A stretch of DNA of 64,000 nt from Mucilaginibacter lappiensis (lineage in GTDB: Bacteria > Bacteroidota > Bacteroidia > Sphingobacteriales > Sphingobacteriaceae), in assembly GCF_900155965.1 (NCBI RefSeq), contig NZ_FTMG01000001.1:806001-870000 (forward strand). Direction: 5' to 3'. Each line of letters begins with the position of its first letter. Position 1 is the first letter of the stretch. Shown one piece after another: positions 1 to 8,880 of the stretch. The position numbers were made by a program, and so were the translations under genes. The notes beneath the pieces were generated by a model. That model ran no database searches. It saw nothing but the letters and a program-made list of their open reading frames with translations, and had not been told where the DNA came from.

Positions 1-560
1 ACATGCCCGATATAGAATGGCTGGCCTTAAACGAATGCCGGGGCGATATATTGGATATTGGTGCCGGCGCCGGCGCACATGTCTTAATACTACAGGAACG
101 TGGTTTTGATGTTACTGCTTTAGATATATCCAATATGGCATCAACAGTAATGAAAGCGCGCGGAGTTCATAAAGTAATTACTGCCAACATATTTGAATAC
201 CGGGATCAGCAATATGATACCTTGTTATTACTCATGAATGGCATCGGTCTTACCGGCACATTACTCCAATTAAAAACCTTTTTACAGCACACTAAACAAC
301 TGCTTAAACCCGGCGGACAGCTTTTGTTCGACTCATCAGACATTGCTTATTTGTATGAGGGTAAGCTTCCCGAAAATGGCGTCTATTATGGCGAGATCCA
401 ATATCAGTATCAATATAATCAACAAAAAACCGACTGGTTTCCCTGGCTATATATCGATGAGCAAACACTCACCAGGATTGCCGAAGAAATAGGCTACAAC
501 ATAGAGGTGTTACTCGAAGACGAGTTTAAACAATACCTGGTCAGGTTAACAGTAAAATAA
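1..560 (+). CDS. Class I SAM-dependent methyltransferase, 5' truncated
   Basis: The reading frame is open to the left window edge. The first ATG (base 3) lies only about 16 codons before motif I (LDIGAGAGAH), whereas this family normally has 50 or more residues there, so that ATG is probably internal and the gene starts outside the window. Motif I is the glycine-rich SAM-binding loop. It is followed by an acidic strand end (VTALDIS) and a post-I region with LLLLMNGIG and KPGGQLLFDSSD, the usual Rossmann methyltransferase order. The substrate cannot be told from sequence. The product is probably cytoplasmic. An AT-rich gap with a long palindrome follows it. Confidence 0.8.
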   Translation, partial: MPDIEWLALNECRGDILDIGAGAGAHVLILQERGFDVTALDISNMASTVMKARGVHKVITANIFEYRDQQYDTLLLLMNGIGLTGTLLQLKTFLQHTKQLLKPGGQLLFDSSDIAYLYEGKLPENGVYYGEIQYQYQYNQQKTDWFPWLYIDEQTLTRIAEEIGYNIEVLLEDEFKQYLVRLTVK

Positions 561-910
561 AAGCTTCCCATAACTTTTCTATTTGCTCCAACTTCTTGTA
601 GAAGCTAGTTCATGGTCAGCCCTTGCTCTATCCGGCCAATTACAGCCAGAAATCCTTACAATTCATTTTATAAAAACTTATCATCATAATATAATTATGA
701 TGATAAGTTCATTATTTAATCAAAAAAATATCTACCAAAACGATTATAATAAGATGTTGTAAACATTTAAAAATTTTGTTTTTTTATTAACAAACAAAAT
801 ATAGAATCAATATAAATTCAATTAACAAATCAATAATTTGAAAATATATCAATAAGAGTTATATTGGGTGATATTAATTTAATTTTCTATTAACGCTAAC
901 CCCTACTCTT
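561..910. other. AT-rich intergenic region with palindrome
   Basis: 350 bp between the methyltransferase and the TonB-dependent receptor. It contains the perfect palindrome at 675-709 and long A/T runs. No coding frame or convincing promoter box was seen. It presumably carries the 5' leader of the receptor gene. Confidence 0.6.
675..709. repeat. Perfect 16-bp inverted repeat (operator or terminator)
   Basis: The arms at 675-690 and 694-709 are exact reverse complements with a 3-base loop (ATA). The left arm is AACTTATCATCATAAT. The stem is AT-rich and not followed by a T-run, so it is a weak terminator candidate for the upstream methyltransferase. A binding site for a dimeric regulator of the receptor at 911 is equally possible. 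Confidence 0.5.
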
Positions 911-3685
911 ATGACTAAAAAACTATTACTTTTTATCGTATTATTTCTATTTGGCATAGAAATAGCATCGGCTCAAAAAAAACCAGTTACAGGAACAGTT
1001 ACTGACGCTGCCGGGGGTGCCCCTATGGCAGGCGTATCCGTACGTGTTAAAGGTGGCAACCAGGGTACCAGTACCAATGCAAAGGGTCAGTTTTCTATCA
1101 CCGCAGCTGCTTCCGACGAAATAGTAATCAGTTATACAGGCTATAAAACCCTAACCATTCAGGTAAATGGCCGTTCTAAAATTGATGTTACGCTGGTAAA
1201 TGATGTAGCCCAGCTTAATGAAGTTGTACTGATAGGTACCCGATCGGCAGGGCGGGTAAAACTCGAAACCGCGGTGCCGGTTGATGTGGTAAATGTGAGC
1301 AAAGCGGCCTCTACCACCGGTCGTATGGATCTGACGGATATATTAAATTATTCTGCCCCATCATTCAATTATAATAAACAATCAGGATCAGATGGTGCCG
1401 ACCATGTAGAGTTGGGAACCCTGCGCGGTCTGGGCCCGGATCAAACGCTGGTTCTGGTAAATGGCAAACGTCGTCACTCCACCGCCTTTGTTTCGGTATT
1501 TGGTACCCGTGGCCGTGGCAATTCCGGCGTCGATCTGAGTTCGATCCCCACAGCTGCTATTGATAAGGTAGAAATTTTACGTGATGGTGCATCCGCTCAA
1601 TATGGATCAGACGCTATAGCCGGGGTTATTAACCTGGTATTAAAGAAAAATATAAATCAGTTCACTGCCAACGTGGGCTATTCCGGTTATTATGATCCGG
1701 CTTTTAACAGTGGTAAGAGTGTTGTCGCGGCCCAATATCCTCATGGCGGCGCTATAGACGGCAATGGTATTACCATTGATGCCAATTACGGTTTAGCGGT
1801 AGGCAAAAACGGTGGTTTTTTAAACCTTACCGGCGATTATTCAAAAAATGGTAAAACATTTCGCCAGGTACACGATACTACTTATTCAAATCCAAAAGCC
1901 TTGGGCGTAAATACCTCCAGGAGGGCCAATGGGGATGGTTCGGCAGAAACGGGCACCTTCTTTTTTAACAACGAGATCCCATTGGCCGGTACCCGCACTA
2001 CTTTTTACAGTTTTGGAGGATACAGCTATAAAGCATCTGACGATTATGCCTTTAGTCGAAATTTTTCGGCAAGGCCAGATCGCTTCCCTACCACCAGCGA
2101 TGGTAAAATAATTCCGGTAAGCGGCATTATATTCAACACACCTGATGGTGAATCTTATTATAACCCCATTATCCAAACGCATAATACCGATGTAGCGGTT
2201 GCAGCAGGTTTTAAAGGCACTTTAGGCGAGGGATGGGACTGGGACCTGAGTAATAATACAGGTAATAATAAATTTCATTTTTTTGGCGAAAAAACTTTTA
2301 ATGCCTCTTTAAACGCTACCCAAACACATTTTGATGATGGAGGATCGGAGTTTTTACAGAGCACTTCCAATTTGAATATCAACAAGCACTACTCCAAAGT
2401 AATGCAAGGCTTAAATCTTGGTTTTGGTTCGGAGTATCGCTATGAGCAGTACAAATTATTTGCCGGCGAAGAGGCATCCTATAAAAACTATGACCCTACC
2501 GGTGTAAAAGCACCGGGATCACAGGGTTTCCCAGGATTTCAGCCCAGTGATGTTGCCAAACAAAGCCGCTCTGTATTTGGCGCTTATGTTGACCTGGAAG
2601 CAGATGTTACCAAAAAATGGCTGGTAGATTTTGCCAATCGGCTGGAACATTACAGCGATTTTGGCTATAACTTCAACACCAAACTGGCCACCCGGTATAA
2701 AATAACCGATAACTTTAATATCCGCGCCTCTGCTGGTACTGGCTTCCGTGCGCCATCGTTGCAACAGATCAATTATAGCTCCACATTTACGAATGTGCAG
2801 GGCAACGTCATATCAGAAGTAAAGATAGCTCCTAATTACAGCCCTATTACCAAAGCGGCCGGCATACCTACACTAAAACAGGAAAAATCAAAAAACTTAG
2901 GCGTAGGTTTTACATTTAAACCTATACCTGAATTAAGCATTACAACCGATGGCTACCTGATAAAGGTTACGGACAGGGTGGTACTTTCCGGGCAGTTTAG
3001 CGCTAAAGACAGTACCCTTGCTCCGGCTTTTATAGCAGCCTTAAATAATTTACATGTTGGTACTGCTCAATTTTTTGCAAACGCGGTAAATACTACCAAT
3101 CGTGGTTTGGATGTGGTTATCGACTATAACAAAACCATTGGTCAAGATCGTTTCCATATATTGTTTACCGGAAACTTTCAACACATGACTATTGATAAGG
3201 TGAATTATCCGCCTATATTAGGTACTACCCCAGAACTTAAAGAAACCTTTTTGAGTGACCGTGAAAAGAAATTTATCCTGGCATCGGCCCCGCCGCAGAA
3301 ACTTTCTTTAAATCCCGAATTTGGGCATAAAAATTTTACTATAGGTACACGCTTCACCTATTTTGGCAAAGTGGTGATTGATGGCTATGGAGATGGGACA
3401 ACCCTGCTGCCTACTGTAAAGGCAGATAACGGCTCAGGACAACTGCCAGATGTATACAATTATAGCGGTAAAGTAGTGAGTGATGTATACTTGGCTTACA
3501 AACTCAACAAAACAGTTCGTATGTCTATAGGCGTCGATAATGTATTTAATGTACACCCGGATCTTGCTTACGTAAAAGGAGCAAAGCTTCAGGCCTATAA
3601 CAATGAACCAGCGGGCCCATTTGATGCTGTGCAGATGGGCAGCAACGGGCGCAGGCTTTTTGCACGCGTGGGTTTCAATTTCTAG
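911..3685 (+). CDS. TonB-dependent outer membrane receptor
   Basis: 924-residue outer-membrane receptor for energy-dependent uptake of an unknown ligand. A signal peptide (about residues 1-21, ending ASAQ) precedes a carboxypeptidase-D regulatory-like domain (about 25-95, VTGTVTDAAGGAPMAGVSV). A plug domain follows, with the typical stretch IDKVEILRDGASAQYGSDAI near residues 215-235. The rest is beta-barrel and ends in an aromatic residue (ARVGFNF), as expected for barrel assembly. No SusD partner gene is adjacent, so it is not a classical SusCD pair and resembles siderophore or vitamin receptors with an N-terminal extension. A hairpin terminator follows directly. The ligand is unknown. Confidence 0.9.
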   Translation: MTKKLLLFIVLFLFGIEIASAQKKPVTGTVTDAAGGAPMAGVSVRVKGGNQGTSTNAKGQFSITAAASDEIVISYTGYKTLTIQVNGRSKIDVTLVNDVAQLNEVVLIGTRSAGRVKLETAVPVDVVNVSKAASTTGRMDLTDILNYSAPSFNYNKQSGSDGADHVELGTLRGLGPDQTLVLVNGKRRHSTAFVSVFGTRGRGNSGVDLSSIPTAAIDKVEILRDGASAQYGSDAIAGVINLVLKKNINQFTANVGYSGYYDPAFNSGKSVVAAQYPHGGAIDGNGITIDANYGLAVGKNGGFLNLTGDYSKNGKTFRQVHDTTYSNPKALGVNTSRRANGDGSAETGTFFFNNEIPLAGTRTTFYSFGGYSYKASDDYAFSRNFSARPDRFPTTSDGKIIPVSGIIFNTPDGESYYNPIIQTHNTDVAVAAGFKGTLGEGWDWDLSNNTGNNKFHFFGEKTFNASLNATQTHFDDGGSEFLQSTSNLNINKHYSKVMQGLNLGFGSEYRYEQYKLFAGEEASYKNYDPTGVKAPGSQGFPGFQPSDVAKQSRSVFGAYVDLEADVTKKWLVDFANRLEHYSDFGYNFNTKLATRYKITDNFNIRASAGTGFRAPSLQQINYSSTFTNVQGNVISEVKIAPNYSPITKAAGIPTLKQEKSKNLGVGFTFKPIPELSITTDGYLIKVTDRVVLSGQFSAKDSTLAPAFIAALNNLHVGTAQFFANAVNTTNRGLDVVIDYNKTIGQDRFHILFTGNFQHMTIDKVNYPPILGTTPELKETFLSDREKKFILASAPPQKLSLNPEFGHKNFTIGTRFTYFGKVVIDGYGDGTTLLPTVKADNGSGQLPDVYNYSGKVVSDVYLAYKLNKTVRMSIGVDNVFNVHPDLAYVKGAKLQAYNNEPAGPFDAVQMGSNGRRLFARVGFNF

Positions 3686-3706
3686 AATTAATTTTTTCTA
3701 TACAAT

Positions 3707-3745
3707 AAAGCTATCTCGTAAAAATGAGATGGCTTTATGTTTTTA
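3707..3745 (+). terminator. Intrinsic terminator after the TonB receptor
   Basis: An 11-bp stem (AAAGCTATCTC pairing with GAGATGGCTTT, one T-G wobble) with an 8-base loop is followed by a T-rich tail. It lies 22 bp after the receptor stop codon. Confidence 0.75.
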
Positions 3746-3815
3746 TGACATTACAGATAAGCCTGTTCTGTAGATTATAAATATATTTAGATTGTTTAAC
3801 CAGCTGATATCTGCC

Positions 3816-4670
3816 ATGAAAAAAGCCATAGACCATATACTGGAAGCCCGCGAGAAAAAAATAACGGAAGAAGATGTAGTGCTACAGCCCTTACCACATC
3901 AGCAATTCCGCTTTGCGAACCCTTTTATCGTTTTGCACCATATGAGGCCGCTTGTTATTCAACCAGGGCAATCGTCACGGATACATCCTCACCCGCATCG
4001 TGGTTTTAGTCCTTATACCATTATGTTACAGGGCGAGGGCTATCACCGGGATAATGCCGGCAATGATAAAGTGGTTAAGGCTGGTGATGTACAACAGATG
4101 TTTGCAGGGAAAGGCATTTTACACAGCGAAGGCCCAACTGATGAACTTTTAAAAAGCGGTGGTACACAGGAGTTGATACAACTCTGGATAAATGCCCCCA
4201 AAGCCTATAAATGGGACGAGCCTTTTTATCAGGCTGCTACCAAAGACCAACAACCCTGGGTATTAGAGGCCGATGGTGTTAGCTTCCGCCTGTTAAGCGG
4301 CGAGTACGAAGGCAAAACTGGCCCTATCAAAAACTTCACGCCCGTTATTTCTATAGTTGGTGAAATAGCTGCAGGTAAAGCAGCCCATTTTACGGCAACG
4401 CCCGGTTACTGGACTTTGCTGTATATTATCCATGGCGATATGGAAGTAAATGATCAACCGGTAACAGCTCATAACCTGGTCGTATTCAGCAAAGAAAACG
4501 AGGACATTACTATAACTGCCAATACCGATGCGCAGGTATTGTACCTTTCGGCCGAACCAATTGAAGAACCCGTTGCCGCGAAAGATAATTTTGTGATGAA
4601 CACACCCGAAGAAAACGAACAGGCCATTGCTGATTATAAAAACGGCCTGTTCGGTAGCTTAAGTTTTTAA
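3816..4670 (+). CDS. Pirin family protein
   Basis: 284-residue bicupin of the pirin family (iron-binding, some members quercetinase-like; the cellular role here is unknown). The N-terminal cupin shows the metal-ligand motif HPHPHRGFSPYTIML followed by GDVQQMFAGKGILHSE, matching the conserved pirin pattern with His and Glu ligands. The pirin C-terminal domain follows (KNFTPVISIVGEIAAG onward). A longer frame could begin at a TTG at 3792, but the ATG at 3816 gives the usual start (MKKAIDHILEAREKK). It has no signal peptide, so it is probably cytoplasmic. The 3' end overlaps the convergent cupin gene by 4 bp. Confidence 0.9.
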   Translation: MKKAIDHILEAREKKITEEDVVLQPLPHQQFRFANPFIVLHHMRPLVIQPGQSSRIHPHPHRGFSPYTIMLQGEGYHRDNAGNDKVVKAGDVQQMFAGKGILHSEGPTDELLKSGGTQELIQLWINAPKAYKWDEPFYQAATKDQQPWVLEADGVSFRLLSGEYEGKTGPIKNFTPVISIVGEIAAGKAAHFTATPGYWTLLYIIHGDMEVNDQPVTAHNLVVFSKENEDITITANTDAQVLYLSAEPIEEPVAAKDNFVMNTPEENEQAIADYKNGLFGSLSF

Positions 4671-5173
4671 CCGGGCAGCACATTTTCTGGGTTTACCGAG
4701 ACGCTATCGTATTTATCATAAAGCTTTAAAAATTTAGATGGATCGATAGGATGTTCGGTCAATATTTCTTTTAAGCCAAAAAAGAAACCTTCCCGATTTT
4801 GTCCCGGATTAAATATTAAAGTGGTTACAACAACACTATCGCTACTATTACGAAAGGCGTGTGGTGTAAACCTCGGAATGTAAACAACAGATCCTTCTAC
4901 TGCATCTACAGTTTTGTCGGCCAGTTGAACGGTTAGTGTACCTTTATTTACAATAAAAGTTTCGTCCATATAACGGTGATAGTGCAACTGTGCACCAACG
5001 GTACCCGGTTGCAACAGAATTTCATACACGCCCATTTGATTGTTTGATATCTCGCTGGTTACTTTCAGTGTAATCTTATTGCCTGCTATCTCCAGTATTT
5101 CTCCTTCGCCGGGATTAAAGACAATAACTTCGTTTTTTAATACGTCGGTATAATGATTTATTGGAGTACTCAT
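4667..5173 (-). CDS. Cupin domain-containing protein
   Basis: 168-residue single-domain cupin. The core motif GAQLHYHRYMDETFIVNKG corresponds to cupin motif 1 (G-x5-H-x-H-x4-E), and GSVVYIPRFTPHAFRN to motif 2 (P-x4-H). Both metal-ligand sets are present, so it can probably bind a metal. No enzyme class can be assigned. It lies 11 bp downstream of the VOC gene on the same strand and is probably cotranscribed with it. Confidence 0.85.
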   Translation of the reverse strand: MSTPINHYTDVLKNEVIVFNPGEGEILEIAGNKITLKVTSEISNNQMGVYEILLQPGTVGAQLHYHRYMDETFIVNKGTLTVQLADKTVDAVEGSVVYIPRFTPHAFRNSSDSVVVTTLIFNPGQNREGFFFGLKEILTEHPIDPSKFLKLYDKYDSVSVNPENVLPG

Positions 5174-5184
5174 AGTGTTGTATC

Positions 5185-5601
5185 TTATGCTTTAGTTTTA
5201 ACTTCATAATTTAAATACCAACCGAAACCAAACTGGTCTTTAATTACCCCAAAGGCGCCCCATGGGGTATCCTGTAATGGCGAAATAAATTGAGCCTCTA
5301 CCGAAAGCTTTTCAAAAAAGGTTTTAACCTCTTCTTTATTTTCGCTATCGACACATAGGTAAACGGCATTGCCATGGGTGATCCCTTCAGGCTCAGTCAG
5401 TTCTGAGGCAAACAGGGTAATACTATTACTAATTAAGCTGGAATGCAAAATGGTCTCTGGAGCTTCGTGCGGCATAAATTCGGCCATAGGCGAGTTGCCG
5501 ACCGTTTGCAGGGTTAACTCCCCGCCAAAACAATTTTTATAGAAAGCCATCGCTTCACGACAGTTTCCATTAAATTTTAAATAGGCATTGATCTGTGTCA
5601 T
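5185..5601 (-). CDS. VOC family (PhnB-like glyoxalase fold) protein
   Basis: 138 residues with the PhnB/YdcJ-type vicinal-oxygen-chelate fold. It begins with INAYLKFNGNCREAMAFYKNCFGG, typical of this subfamily, and ends with DQFGFGWYLNYE. The PhnB-type group includes many proteins of unknown function, so no reaction is claimed. It is cytoplasmic and appears to form a two-gene unit with the cupin downstream. A 10-bp inverted repeat lies just before its start codon. Confidence 0.85.
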   Translation of the reverse strand: MTQINAYLKFNGNCREAMAFYKNCFGGELTLQTVGNSPMAEFMPHEAPETILHSSLISNSITLFASELTEPEGITHGNAVYLCVDSENKEEVKTFFEKLSVEAQFISPLQDTPWGAFGVIKDQFGFGWYLNYEVKTKA

Positions 5602-5604
5602 GAT

Positions 5605-5630
5605 AATTTGTTTTTTTGATAAAACAAATT
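5605..5630. promoter_or_regulatory. Inverted repeat upstream of the VOC gene
   Basis: AATTTGTTTT (5605-5614) and AAAACAAATT (5621-5630) are exact reverse complements with a 6-base spacer. The repeat sits 4 bp upstream of the VOC start codon. It could be an operator or a leader hairpin over the ribosome binding region; the sequence does not decide. Confidence 0.4.
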
Positions 5631-5682
5631 TCCATAACCGCCTGAGTAAAAACGTTTACAAATGTTGAGACTCTAAAAAAAC

Positions 5683-6264
5683 TTATAACTCGGCCCTGAT
5701 GCGGCTTAATTGCGTGGGGGTTATCCCCAGGTATGCTGCTACTTCGTGCTGCTTTAACCGGGATTCGAGTGTGGGGTAGTCTTTTAAAAATTGAATATAC
5801 CTGGTTTTAGCCGTATCAGACCGGAAGGCTATCTCCAATGGCTCCTTTTCAATAATCCAGTGCAATTCCATGTACCGGATATACATGGCTGCTATATCAC
5901 TATATTTTTCTGTTAACTGTTTAAAGTCATTAAAATTATACTCCAGCACTACACTTGGTTCCAGCGCCTTAATGGTAAACATGCTTGGCCCTTTTAGTAA
6001 TAAGGCGCTGGTTGATGCTACGAAATATCCTTCGGGAAAAAACCGCTTGATAATGGTATCGCCATCTTCAGAGGTATAGCTTTGTGCAAACAGCCCTTCG
6101 CCAACAAAGGCAACCATTCTGGGGATCTGCCCTTCCGTTAAAAAAAGGTCATTTTTGTTATACACCTTTCTTTTTAAACCTTTCTCCCAGACCGACCGGC
6201 TTTCATCTGATAATTTGGTATAGTTATTTATCCCTTTCCAAAATCTTTCCAGTATATCTTCCAA
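5683..6264 (-). CDS. Crp/Fnr-family transcriptional regulator, TTG start
   Basis: 193-residue regulator with a cyclic-nucleotide-binding-like N-terminal jelly roll (about 25-115) and a C-terminal winged helix (KQHEVAAYLGITPTQLSRIRAEL). The HTH is short, as in many Bacteroidota Crp-like proteins. No upstream ATG exists in frame. The first codon is TTG at 6264, preceded about 6-7 nt by AAGGAG, an unusually strong Shine-Dalgarno for this phylum, which supports the TTG start. The ligand-binding residues of classical CRP are not evident, so cAMP binding is not assumed. The target may be the adjacent VOC/cupin genes, by position only. Confidence 0.85.
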   Translation of the reverse strand: MEDILERFWKGINNYTKLSDESRSVWEKGLKRKVYNKNDLFLTEGQIPRMVAFVGEGLFAQSYTSEDGDTIIKRFFPEGYFVASTSALLLKGPSMFTIKALEPSVVLEYNFNDFKQLTEKYSDIAAMYIRYMELHWIIEKEPLEIAFRSDTAKTRYIQFLKDYPTLESRLKQHEVAAYLGITPTQLSRIRAEL

Positions 6265-6346
6265 TGTTTAACTCCTTAAATGAATGATCTTTTAAAGTTA
6301 AACTACCAAGATAACACTTATGTTTTTATAATAGCAAATTGTTTGT

Positions 6347-7174
6347 CTACTTCGCTTTGCGGATATAAATATTTCCATTCATGTTCTTCATCAGCATTTC
6401 GGGACCGCCACCATCAATTTTGCCATATACCCAGTCATCAAATTTGAGGCTATACATACCGTTTTTATTGGTTTTTGTAACTGCCGGTTTCTGCACGGTA
6501 TTTACTACATCAAAGTCGGTATAAATATCACCACGATCTGACTTGAGCTTTACATTAGCTTTTAGTGTGGCGGGGAAAGTTACATCTACATTCCCATTTA
6601 ATGTGGTAAACGCCATAGCCGCTTTAGGATCAATAGATCTGAACGTAACAGTCACGTCACCATTAATTGTATTGGCTACTACAGAGCCGGAAACACCTGT
6701 TAGTTTGATATGACCATTCACATTAATTACCTCCAGCTCGCCTTTTACATTGGAGACCATGATATTGCCGTCATTTATAGCAGATAATTTTAATTTTGCA
6801 CCATTTTGCGGCACTTTAATAATTAAATTAACAAGCTTGCCGGCACTGCCACCTACATTCACTTCATTGTTCTTTTCTTCTGCTGTGATATCCAGATTAT
6901 TATTACCTATCAAGCGTTTCATACCGTTACCGTCTTCTTTAACGTGACCACGCTTTTCTTCTCCCGACTGTGCATCTATCACAATATCTTTGCCTTCGTA
7001 ACCTGTTACCGTAATTGATCCCCGTACCAGACCCGCGCTTAATTTATAAGGCTTACCAGGCTCGCTTAACGGTACAATCAACTGCCCGGATCCGTTTTGT
7101 GCCCAAATGCGTGTATTTAGTAATAAAACGGTTAGGAGTATCCCCGTAATTTTTATGGTTTTTATCATTTTCAT
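6347..7174 (-). CDS. DUF4097-type beta-strand repeat protein (secreted)
   Basis: 275-residue predicted periplasmic or secreted protein. A signal peptide (about 1-25, LLNTRIWAQ) is followed by a DUF4097/DUF4098-like right-handed beta-repeat region with regular turns such as DGNIMVSNVKGELEVINVNGH. It is the last gene of a four-gene operon: sigma factor, anti-sigma/HEAT protein and two DUF4097 paralogues. In the family this organisation is often linked to envelope functions, but no activity is known. It is a diverged paralogue of the gene immediately upstream. Confidence 0.8.
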   Translation of the reverse strand: MKMIKTIKITGILLTVLLLNTRIWAQNGSGQLIVPLSEPGKPYKLSAGLVRGSITVTGYEGKDIVIDAQSGEEKRGHVKEDGNGMKRLIGNNNLDITAEEKNNEVNVGGSAGKLVNLIIKVPQNGAKLKLSAINDGNIMVSNVKGELEVINVNGHIKLTGVSGSVVANTINGDVTVTFRSIDPKAAMAFTTLNGNVDVTFPATLKANVKLKSDRGDIYTDFDVVNTVQKPAVTKTNKNGMYSLKFDDWVYGKIDGGGPEMLMKNMNGNIYIRKAK

Positions 7175-7185
7175 GTCCTTAGCTT

Positions 7186-8037
7186 TTATTGTTGCTTTTT
7201 AATATAGATATCCCCGTTGAGGGTTTCAAATTTGAATAATTTACCACCTGACCCTATCCTTACATCAGAGTTTTTGCTGAGTTTAAAGGTTGTACCCTTA
7301 CTATTTTTTGACTGGCTTGTAATTACTTTGCTGGGCATTACTTCTGCGTTAGGAAAGTCCGTATAAAACTGACCGTTCATACTTTTAAACTCCATATCAG
7401 CAGATAATGCTGCGGGATAGGTAACTTTTACCTCTCCATTTATTGTTTTGTAAGATGACGCTTCTGCCGGAACTTTAAGATAATTGGCCGTAACCGCCCC
7501 GTTAATAGTATGCGCATCCGTAGCGCCCTTGGCGTTAATGATATCAATAGGGCCATTTATATTATTTAGGTTTAATGCGCCATAAACATCTTTAACCGCG
7601 ATATGGCCATCATTAATTGTTGATATACGGAGATTAGAATTGAACGGTACTTTCACCGTAAATTCCAGACCGATTTTATATTTAACCTCGGTGTCATCCC
7701 CATCGTGCCAACTGTGGTGAGGTTTTGAATTATATGGTTTGGCTATATAAGCTATTACACTATCAGGTTTCTGATCAAAGGCCAACTGAACTTCATTTTT
7801 TCCCTGATCTACGATCTGCTGGCTCCTGCCAGAAATAGTTTCATCAATTTCCATGATCACCTTATCGCCCGAATAGCCTTCTACATTGATGGAGCCATAC
7901 ACATTATAAATAGCCACCACTCCGCTTTGCAAAGTAAACTGCTTGCTGATGTGTTGCTTAAATTCCTGGGCCGAGGCCGAAAATTGGGCAAAACAAAGCC
8001 CTGCTCCCGTCAAAACGGGGATCAATAATTTTTTCAT
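7186..8037 (-). CDS. DUF4097-type beta-strand repeat protein (secreted)
   Basis: 283 residues with a signal peptide (about 1-23, ending FSASAQ) and a repetitive beta-strand domain. Motifs such as DGHIAVKDVYGALNLNNING and TINGAVTANYLKVPAEA parallel those of the downstream paralogue. It lies 11 bp upstream of that gene and 9 bp downstream of the anti-sigma gene, so cotranscription is very likely. It probably sits in the envelope; the function is unknown. Confidence 0.8.
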   Translation of the reverse strand: MKKLLIPVLTGAGLCFAQFSASAQEFKQHISKQFTLQSGVVAIYNVYGSINVEGYSGDKVIMEIDETISGRSQQIVDQGKNEVQLAFDQKPDSVIAYIAKPYNSKPHHSWHDGDDTEVKYKIGLEFTVKVPFNSNLRISTINDGHIAVKDVYGALNLNNINGPIDIINAKGATDAHTINGAVTANYLKVPAEASSYKTINGEVKVTYPAALSADMEFKSMNGQFYTDFPNAEVMPSKVITSQSKNSKGTTFKLSKNSDVRIGSGGKLFKFETLNGDIYIKKQQ

Positions 8038-8046
8038 AAACTGGTT

Positions 8047-8880
8047 TTAAATAAGTTGTGTTATTGTTTCCTTGATCTTTTCACGTACGCCACGATCCAA
8101 ATCTTTTTGTTTTAATAATTCTTTAAACGAACCTACCGAACGTTTTTCCTGCAGCTTGAGCATCACATCGGCTATGGCAGATTGCATTAAGGGCGAATCC
8201 TGGTCTAAAATAGAACGAATAAGCCCTTCTCTAACCTCTGGATGATCAGACAAATGCGCTAATGCCTCAAGCGTACTCAAACGTACATTCACATTAGGAT
8301 CGTTATTTAAGGTAGCCAGCAGCGCGTTGATAACCTGTTTATCCGCATGTTTTATCTCACTGGTATAACTCACCCCTCGCATCCGTTCGGATGCTGATGG
8401 ATTTTCCAACAAAGCCAGCATCATGGTTTGTCTTAACTCATGAACCTGCGATGACAGGGCCTGCAACTGCTGATCTTGTTTGTTACTACGGCCGGAAGAA
8501 AAAACCCAGTATCCGCAGGCAAAGCTAATGAGCACCACGAGCATACTGTAGGCCATTGGCCAGCGTGGCTGCAATTGCCATAACCGGTTCCAGTTGTCTG
8601 CTATTTTATCCCAAAAGCCTCTTTTTTCTGCAACCGATGCTGTGTAAGTATCCAGCATAGCGTAAAATTTCACCTTTACATTTACTGATGGCTCCGGTGT
8701 TTCCAGATCACCCAGTTCATTCCATAGCTCTTTCATAGCAGCTAATTCCTGCCCGCAACTATCACAACCCGCAACATGTATGTCCAGCTCTGCCTGTTGT
8801 TCCGGACTTAGCTGTTTATTCATATAATCTGTAAACAGCTCCTGGTATTGCTCACACTTCATCTTATTTCTGTTTAGCAT
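8047..8880 (-). CDS. Anti-sigma factor with zinc-finger and HEAT-repeat domains
   Basis: 277 residues. The N-terminus carries a putative zinc-binding anti-sigma (zf-HC2) motif, H-x3-C-x2-C in HVAGCDSCGQEL. One transmembrane segment follows (about 108-130, MAYSMLVVLISFACGYWVF). The C-terminal periplasmic part (about 175-277) is made of HEAT-like helices (NVNVRLSTLEALAHLSDHPE). The frame starts at 8880 and overlaps the sigma gene stop by 7 bp; an internal ATG at 8862 (MKCEQYQELF) gives the canonical zf-HC2 start and may be the true one. It likely holds the cognate ECF sigma at the membrane. The extracytoplasmic HEAT domain would be the sensor, by inference. Confidence 0.8.
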   Translation of the reverse strand: MLNRNKMKCEQYQELFTDYMNKQLSPEQQAELDIHVAGCDSCGQELAAMKELWNELGDLETPEPSVNVKVKFYAMLDTYTASVAEKRGFWDKIADNWNRLWQLQPRWPMAYSMLVVLISFACGYWVFSSGRSNKQDQQLQALSSQVHELRQTMMLALLENPSASERMRGVSYTSEIKHADKQVINALLATLNNDPNVNVRLSTLEALAHLSDHPEVREGLIRSILDQDSPLMQSAIADVMLKLQEKRSVGSFKELLKQKDLDRGVREKIKETITQLI

